From a virus, in the IMG/VR virus record IMGVR_UViG_3300035458_000037, positions 1 through 64,000 of that record: a stretch of 64,000 nt of DNA; one strand, written 5' to 3'. Shown piece by piece: positions 59,158 through 64,000 of this stretch. The translations under genes and the position numbers were made by a program. Position 1 is the stretch's first letter. The number at the start of each line of letters is the position of its first letter. The notes beneath the pieces are model-generated. The model was not told the origin of the DNA, did no database searches, and was given only the letters and a program-made list of their open reading frames with translations.

Positions 59158-60006
59158 TTACAGTTTAAACGCAATCATCTGACCCGCAAATCTTGTATCC
59201 GGTGTTAATGGAATATACAAAAGAACATAATTCTTACTTGCGAATTGAATTCCACATCGATTCCTTAAGTCAATGCCAGTATTTGGATCGGTTATACGGA
59301 CATCAACGTCTGTGTTTAAATTGTGGTGAAAAGTTATTTCGTAATGGCCTGTGATAGGGTTGACCACCCAATCAGCCACTAGGAAATTGAGAGGGTCGCT
59401 CTTATGGCCAGGATGAACACCTTCGTAGGGGCGTCCGTCAGCCATTTCTGGAACCATAGAGGGGGCCGCGCTTAAACTGCCCGTGCCGAAGTCATTGAAC
59501 TGGGCTCCAGCGTATAAGCCACTATAATCCCACATACGATACTCGGGGCTCTTGATAATACCGAATGTCTTAGCCACGTTATATGCATACTTGAATTCGC
59601 GTTTCTTCTCTTCCACACGCCTGGACCATAATCCGGCAAGTCCAATATAATTTGGGCCTCTTCCCCATGGATTAGTAGAAACGCCATTGTCATTGAATGG
59701 CATATCATTTCTGTAATACAATACACCGGCAGATTCCAAAGCAAACATTGAAGCAGCGATTATCAACCAATCGAATGCTGGAAATTGTTCAATGGTTATA
59801 GCATTAAGCAATGGGGGTGTGCTATTCCAATCACTCAATGCCATTTCAATGTATAAACCTATTTCTTGATCGGTAGTTTCTTCTCTTCGCCATAGAGCAT
59901 TGAGCTTTGGTTGATCTCGTAAAAACATGCGCACTAAATTAGTTAAAACCCTTTTGTTCATGGGCATATTTGGTTTGACTTGACCCAAATTGCATTCCTG
60001 ATCCAT
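59158..60006 (-). CDS. Head-tail adaptor-like protein, 282 aa
   Basis: ATG 60006 has GGAG 7 nt upstream. The segment EMALSDWNSTPP and the hydrophobic FPAFDWLIIAASMFALES (about 75-95) are typical of large-phage neck or adaptor proteins beside the major capsid gene. No enzymatic motif. Assignment inferred mainly from context. Confidence 0.6.
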   Translation of the reverse strand: MDQECNLGQVKPNMPMNKRVLTNLVRMFLRDQPKLNALWRREETTDQEIGLYIEMALSDWNSTPPLLNAITIEQFPAFDWLIIAASMFALESAGVLYYRNDMPFNDNGVSTNPWGRGPNYIGLAGLWSRRVEEKKREFKYAYNVAKTFGIIKSPEYRMWDYSGLYAGAQFNDFGTGSLSAAPSMVPEMADGRPYEGVHPGHKSDPLNFLVADWVVNPITGHYEITFHHNLNTDVDVRITDPNTGIDLRNRCGIQFASKNYVLLYIPLTPDTRFAGQMIAFKL

Positions 60007-60062
60007 GAGAAGCTCCAATCACTTTCTGAATTTTACCGCGTTCCCAGGTATAAACGCAGAAA

Positions 60063-60084
60063 AGGGCCACGCAAGCGCGGCCCT
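60063..60084 (-). terminator. Minus-strand hairpin terminator
   Basis: On the minus strand AGGGCC GCGC... pairs with GGCCCT around a short loop, followed by TTTT. It lies between the genes at 60105 and 60006, in a 98-base gap. It may be only partly efficient. Confidence 0.55.
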
Positions 60085-60104
60085 CTCCTGCGTACCAGCA
60101 CCCT

Positions 60105-60566
60105 TTAAGCGGACTCTGGGGTTTGTGCCGGGGCTGGAGCTGGGCTCGTGGGAGCAGCAGTCTTGGCAGCCGTCTTTTGTGGAGTAGGGGCTGGGACAGG
60201 CTTGACGGCAGGAGCCACAACTGGAGCTGGCTCCTGGGGCAGATAATTCGTCGGAACCCCATCAATTACAAGGGGTTCCGACTTCGCAAAGTCAATTGTC
60301 GGTGCAGGAACTTGAATGGGCTCGCCATTCTTATCCACGGGAGGATTCAAAGACAAGTAACTTTCGTTGAAAAGTTCCAGGGAGGGTTTGAACTTATATG
60401 CATCTGCTTCGTCTTTTGTATTAAACACTTTGACGAGGCCACGGGCTTCCATCTCTTTGTAGAGTTCTGGATAATCAGTTCGTCCAACTTTCCCTTCCGG
60501 CAAAACAAAATCAGCGGAAGTGATGGTTCCGAAAAGTGATTTTACATACGACACGGTAACTCCCAT
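60105..60566 (-). CDS. Virion-associated protein with Pro/Ala-rich tail, 153 aa
   Basis: The first 90 residues are folded-looking. The last 55 are proline/alanine/threonine-rich, like a flexible linker or tail, encoded by GC-rich DNA. ATG 60566 lacks a clear ribosome site. It lies directly downstream of the capsid gene. Confidence 0.6.
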   Translation of the reverse strand: MGVTVSYVKSLFGTITSADFVLPEGKVGRTDYPELYKEMEARGLVKVFNTKDEADAYKFKPSLELFNESYLSLNPPVDKNGEPIQVPAPTIDFAKSEPLVIDGVPTNYLPQEPAPVVAPAVKPVPAPTPQKTAAKTAAPTSPAPAPAQTPESA

Positions 60567-60583
60567 TTTCAACTAATTATTGA

Positions 60584-61513
60584 TTAGGTCAAACTGGCGA
60601 TGCCAGTGATCTTGGAAACAGAGGAAACGTTGCCGACTTCGATACCCTGATTGGTCCAGGAATACCACTCCAGCATATTACCCTTGCGATCCATTTCCTG
60701 TTGGACATCGCGCAACATAAAGTTGCTGCCCAAGAATTCAGGAGCCGCCACGCAATAGATATAATCATCAGGCCACACACTGGTAATGGAACTATTCACA
60801 GCGTTAATGGAAGTGATGACTTCGTAGCCCAGGAATGTCTTCTCAGGAGCCACGCCATTGAACGCAATGCGATCAACGGAGTTGTAGCCAATCTTATCGG
60901 GTTCAAGCTTTGCCAGATTGAGCCAGGTGCTCTCAGTCATAATCAAACGAGCAGCTCGACGCCTGCGGCCCAGGACGGCCCGGACACCAGCGATAACCGC
61001 ATCTTTGAACACACCTTTGACCGTACCAGCACCAGCCGGAATCACGTTGGTAGAGGTCTGCGCGGCGGCAGCAGCATCCAAACGCAGTTTGAACATGCCG
61101 TCCACCTGTTCCTGGAGATCGAAAACGAAGTTGTTATTAACAACATCGATCAAAGGAAAACGCATAGTCATCAACTCTTCCTGAGTCTTCTTATAATGCT
61201 CAGTTTCGAGTTTGGCAAACCAAACTTCATACTTACGGCCTTCAACAAACTGCGCAGAACCACGCCCACGGAAACCAAGTGTGAAAGCCTTCGAATCAGG
61301 TTCCAACCAAACGCGCTTCAGGGGGAAGTCGTTCTGAGTATTCGTATCAATCTGGGCTTCGGTAAGAACAATTGGTGCAATACAACGATTTGCTACGCAA
61401 GTTTCACGGATACGATCTCGAAGATAATCTTCGGTCAATCCCGCGACTTTTTCCATTCCGTCGCTGGAACCAGTGAACACATCCCATAGCTGGGAAGCAA
61501 GAATTTCTGACAT
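60584..61513 (-). CDS. Major capsid protein (HK97 type), 309 aa
   Basis: It forms the head shell. An E-loop region with GFRGRGSAQFVEGRKY, the spine helix with QEQVDGMFKLRLDAAAA, a TESTWLNLA segment, and a C-terminal P-domain (FLGYEVITS, AAPEFLGSNF, NMLEWYSWTNQG) fit HK97-fold capsid proteins. The N-terminus (MEKVAGLTEDY) carries the EKxA-like motif common in this head module. It lies in usual order with decoration and scaffold-like genes, but on the strand opposite to portal and tail. Confidence 0.88.
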   Translation of the reverse strand: MSEILASQLWDVFTGSSDGMEKVAGLTEDYLRDRIRETCVANRCIAPIVLTEAQIDTNTQNDFPLKRVWLEPDSKAFTLGFRGRGSAQFVEGRKYEVWFAKLETEHYKKTQEELMTMRFPLIDVVNNNFVFDLQEQVDGMFKLRLDAAAAAQTSTNVIPAGAGTVKGVFKDAVIAGVRAVLGRRRRAARLIMTESTWLNLAKLEPDKIGYNSVDRIAFNGVAPEKTFLGYEVITSINAVNSSITSVWPDDYIYCVAAPEFLGSNFMLRDVQQEMDRKGNMLEWYSWTNQGIEVGNVSSVSKITGIASLT

Positions 61514-61557
61514 ATAATCTCCTTGAGCTGTTTAGCTAATTAAGAATTGGCGACCTA

Positions 61558-62004
61558 TTACACCAAGATACGGAATTGAACGATCTTACCGATAGGAGTG
61601 CCCAAGGCAAAGTCAGTGGAAGCAGCTTTTGTTGCGATGCACTTGGCGAAATAAGCACCAGAACTGAGATCGCCAGCAGAAGCCTTCGCAATCTTACCAC
61701 TCACGCAAGTAAGCAGATCACTGGCACCAATAGCACCGTTTGTGGAGTCGTCAATCTGATCGGTTTCGGCTTCAAACACACCGAAAACGACAGAATATTT
61801 CTTCGAAGAATTACCGCTCAAATCTTCAAAGACAAATTCCACCTGACGATAATCGGCAGAAGTAGCAGCAGCCACCAGGGTGCCACTGCCATCAGTCTTG
61901 ACGACAGCTCCCTTGACAAAAGTTGCACCGGTAGACGCACGGCTCACAGTGGCTACCGAGTAAGAGCCTTCCTGAAGGCCACTTAGGATGTTGAAGATCG
62001 CCAT
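61558..62004 (-). CDS. Head decoration protein, 148 aa
   Basis: Small, beta-rich, Ala/Ser/Thr-rich and without charge clusters, next to the capsid gene, typical of head decoration or stabilisation proteins. GAGGAG lies upstream of ATG 62004 on the minus strand. Confidence 0.65.
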   Translation of the reverse strand: MAIFNILSGLQEGSYSVATVSRASTGATFVKGAVVKTDGSGTLVAAATSADYRQVEFVFEDLSGNSSKKYSVVFGVFEAETDQIDDSTNGAIGASDLLTCVSGKIAKASAGDLSSGAYFAKCIATKAASTDFALGTPIGKIVQFRILV

Positions 62005-62048
62005 GAGTTCTCCTCTTTAGCAAGTTTTTGAGAATTTAAGAATTTTGG

Positions 62049-62411
62049 TTAAGCAAGACCCAATTCTTCCATGATTAAAGCTTGTCTTTCATGGAATTTA
62101 TTGTCAGCATTGGAAGCGGTTTTCGTCATCTCTTCGCCAGCTACCCGGCCAAAAGATACCTTTCGACTCAGTGTATCCGCAATTTTCAACATTGCATCAG
62201 CGCCACCATTTTCCTGGGCTTCTTTCAGCATATTCTCGGCTTCTTCATAGGACACGCCAACTTTACCAGCCAATTGTTCGGCTTTTTTATTGAGGCCTTC
62301 TGAGTGCTGACTTTTCTGCTGGAGCTGCGCGGTCATTTCCTGAATGATCGCTGCGCCTTCATCAATGATCTGGAGGGCTTGCTGTAGGGCCTGTTCGAGT
62401 TCAGCGCTCAT
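62049..62411 (-). CDS. Scaffold-like helical protein, 120 aa
   Basis: An almost continuous helix with Gln-rich heptads (residues 1-50) and short EK/KTA motifs. It lies upstream of decoration and capsid genes, where scaffolding proteins are found. It could also be an internal head protein. Confidence 0.6.
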   Translation of the reverse strand: MSAELEQALQQALQIIDEGAAIIQEMTAQLQQKSQHSEGLNKKAEQLAGKVGVSYEEAENMLKEAQENGGADAMLKIADTLSRKVSFGRVAGEEMTKTASNADNKFHERQALIMEELGLA

Positions 62412-62806
62412 TATTTCACCTCCGCAAAGAGACGCTTGCCACGGAGTGCAGCCAGCTTCATGAGCGCGGCCACCTTGATCTGGGTGCCGTCCGGTCGAGC
62501 GATTACTACTGCGCCACCACCTGCCTCTGCGCCAGCACCAGGAGTCTCCCCTTCAGCCGCCTCTTCCCCAGGAGCACCACCCCCTGGAGGCTGATCTCCA
62601 CCTGCGCCCGCTGCCATTTGACCAAGTGAAGCCTTGAATTTCTCAACATTAGCCAAATGAGCTTGAGCGGATGCGAGAATATCACCACCGCCTTGCTGCT
62701 GAGCAGATTCTGTGGGGCCACCATTTTGATCGTTAGCATTTTTCTCAACGGGATCAAGCAATAACTCATCTTGAGCCTCTTTGATAATTTGATCGATTAT
62801 TCCCAT
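62411..62806 (-). CDS. Gly/Ala/Pro-rich head-module protein, 131 aa
   Basis: ATG 62806 follows GAGGGG. N-terminal helix, then a Gly/Ala/Glu/Pro-rich linker (about 60-105) and a basic helix with MKLAAL near the end. GC-rich, with CCCCTGGAGG at 62581-62590 on the plus strand. Probably scaffold or internal head protein. Confidence 0.6.
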   Translation of the reverse strand: MGIIDQIIKEAQDELLLDPVEKNANDQNGGPTESAQQQGGGDILASAQAHLANVEKFKASLGQMAAGAGGDQPPGGGAPGEEAAEGETPGAGAEAGGGAVVIARPDGTQIKVAALMKLAALRGKRLFAEVK

Positions 62807-62807
62807 A

Positions 62808-63332
62808 TCACCCCTCAACCATAGAATTTAGAGCCTGTGAGATTTCGATAGCTTTTTGTTCATCAATAGTCTTCTTCATAATGCCATCATGCAAATCTGT
62901 CTTGACAGCCTTAATAACTTCATTAACTAATGTTGGATAAGCAGATCCCACCGCTTGAACAAAAGGAAGGATTTTATCAGGTTGGCCTGCTTCAATAGCT
63001 TCAATTACAGCATCGTGAACTTGTTGAATATTCAAACCACCAGATTCTGGATTGGCAACAACATTTCCATTCTCTCTACTGCCAGATGCTTGGGGAATAT
63101 CTTCTGTAACTGCACCGCCAGTAATTGGAGGAGCTGTGCTATCTTCGACAGATTGAGCACCCTCATGTTGATCAAGTATTTCAGCTAATTTCTCCATTAC
63201 TAAATAGGCAGTGTAATTAGCAGTTTTCTCCAAAAGAGGTAACATGCTTTCCAAGAGTTCGTTCTGACTATCTTCGGCTAATTTCTGAAGCACTTCTGGT
63301 TCAGTTTCCTCAAGAAATCTACGTAGATCCAT
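62808..63332 (-). CDS. Acidic helical head-module protein, 174 aa
   Basis: ATG 63332 after GAGGCG on the minus strand. Two helical halves are joined by a polar linker (about 65-95). KLAED, EKTAN and EKLAE-like motifs are repeated in the first 55 residues. Likely scaffolding or prohead core. Confidence 0.6.
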   Translation of the reverse strand: MDLRRFLEETEPEVLQKLAEDSQNELLESMLPLLEKTANYTAYLVMEKLAEILDQHEGAQSVEDSTAPPITGGAVTEDIPQASGSRENGNVVANPESGGLNIQQVHDAVIEAIEAGQPDKILPFVQAVGSAYPTLVNEVIKAVKTDLHDGIMKKTIDEQKAIEISQALNSMVEG

Positions 63333-63340
63333 GTGACGCC

Positions 63341-64000
63341 TCATTTACCAGTGAATAGATTTTTGACACCTTTTGCAGTATCAGCAGCAACTGTTTTGGC
63401 GCCTGAATAAAGAGCTTTAGGATTCATGGCACCAAGTCCGCCAATGAGACCTAGTTTACCAGGATTGTTGGCTACAAATTTACCAATTGGTCCAACCTGT
63501 TCACCTCTTTCCATTTTGTTCTGAATATGAGCACTTGCCATGTAAGGGACAGCGAACCCGAGTCCAGCTCTTGCCGCCATTCCTGCGACCCCTGCCTGCT
63601 TGTTTAATTCTTCAATAGCATACGGATCATTACCTATAAAAGTACCGTGATCTGGATGATCTGACATTAAAGCTCCGATACCAGCACCAAGTAATCCATA
63701 AGCACTGAATTTGTGTTCCGCATTCTTTCTGTATAATAGATAAAGCGCAGATAGAATGGAACCCATTCCCACCATGCCGGTAACACCAGCTTCTTTTCTT
63801 AAGCCTTTATCTGTTTCGTAGATTCTATGATCAACCTTGCCTATTGATCTATCATCGATTACATGAGATGGAATAGATCGTGATAGCTTGACGGCATTGT
63901 GCGTAATATCAATATCAGCTAATCCATGAAGCCTATCATCAAGTCCTTTTACTTTGGGCTGAGATAAAACTGCTTTTTTGTTTAGGTATTGATTAGCTAG
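63341..64000 (-). CDS. Glycine-rich membrane-type protein, N-terminus beyond the window
   Basis: The frame stays open from the stop at 63341 to the right edge, giving 219 visible residues. The internal ATG at 63775 has no role as a start, since the upstream 75 codons are open and protein-like (KGLDDRLHGLADIDITHNAV). Two glycine/alanine-rich hydrophobic segments (GLLGAGIGAL and LGLIGGLGAM regions) suggest a virion membrane-interacting or ejection-type protein. The name cannot be given from this part. Confidence 0.65.
   Translation of the reverse strand, partial: LANQYLNKKAVLSQPKVKGLDDRLHGLADIDITHNAVKLSRSIPSHVIDDRSIGKVDHRIYETDKGLRKEAGVTGMVGMGSILSALYLLYRKNAEHKFSAYGLLGAGIGALMSDHPDHGTFIGNDPYAIEELNKQAGVAGMAARAGLGFAVPYMASAHIQNKMERGEQVGPIGKFVANNPGKLGLIGGLGAMNPKALYSGAKTVAADTAKGVKNLFTGK

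Noticed and set aside
60701-61489. 262-codon plus-strand frame opposite the major capsid gene
   Set aside because: It is a mirror of a strongly coding, GC-richer gene on the minus strand, with no ribosome site and no known motif.
172-62590. CCCCTGGA as a known Chi sequence
   Set aside because: It does not match the Chi words I know from E. coli, Haemophilus, Bacillus, Lactococcus or Staphylococcus. The role is left open.
63341-63775. A complete 144-residue gene starting at 63775
   Set aside because: The frame is open and protein-like for 75 more codons to the window edge, so the gene is cut by the window.

Overview
The window reads as part of a large tailed-phage genome with a contractile tail (myovirus morphotype). 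The evidence is a portal protein, an HK97-type major capsid protein, a tail sheath encoded as two adjacent genes, a tail tube, fibre-like proteins, a lytic transglycosylase with holin candidates, and a phage-coded DnaE-type polymerase. Genes are packed tightly, with ATGA or TAATG overlaps and strong Shine-Dalgarno sites. Most of the sequence is AT-rich and is interrupted by short, sharply bounded GC-rich patches. The host cannot be named. Lipoprotein signal peptides, extended -10 promoters of housekeeping-sigma type and two inner-membrane transporters of AmpG and POT type fit a bacterium, probably Gram-negative. I saw no tRNA, rRNA, CRISPR array or insertion sequence.

Layout. 1-1.3 kb: a non-coding left segment with an 8-bp tandem repeat and two small minus-strand genes. 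1.3-25 kb: a long plus-strand block of mostly small unknown genes, many with zinc-ribbon cysteines. It includes an RNA-ligase-like protein, a papain/PKD/glycoside-hydrolase lipoprotein, a membrane protein, a lytic transglycosylase, nucleoside diphosphate kinase, dUTPase and a deoxynucleotide kinase. 26.2-28.9 kb: a minus-strand block of membrane and glycine-zipper proteins (holin-like, coiled-coil membrane protein, J-domain protein, and four small proteins starting with an IKLA-type motif). 29-35 kb: ribbon-helix-helix protein, SSB, radical SAM enzyme, a structured leader and DnaE. 35-54 kb: virion genes on the plus strand (baseplate and fibre-like proteins, portal, neck, split sheath, tube) plus a SNF2-type helicase. 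54-59 kb: small genes, an HNH/AP2 endonuclease-like gene, then the AmpG-like and POT transporters. 59-64 kb: the head module on the minus strand (adaptor-like, major capsid, decoration, scaffold-like), running off the right edge.

Four things stand out. First, a 10-bp word, CCCCTGGADG (D = A, G or T), recurs at least 17 times as CCCCTGGA on both strands and in several reading frames, nearly always inside the GC-rich patches. The patches encode conserved cores of ordinary proteins, so they are not insertions. Second, almost every promoter is TGTTATAAT followed at once by a stem-loop whose sequence varies while the pairing is kept. Third, the phage carries a muropeptide-type and a peptide-type transporter side by side, in addition to its own murein- and protein-degrading enzymes. 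Fourth, the tail sheath is split into two genes, and the RNA ligase lacks its catalytic lysine.
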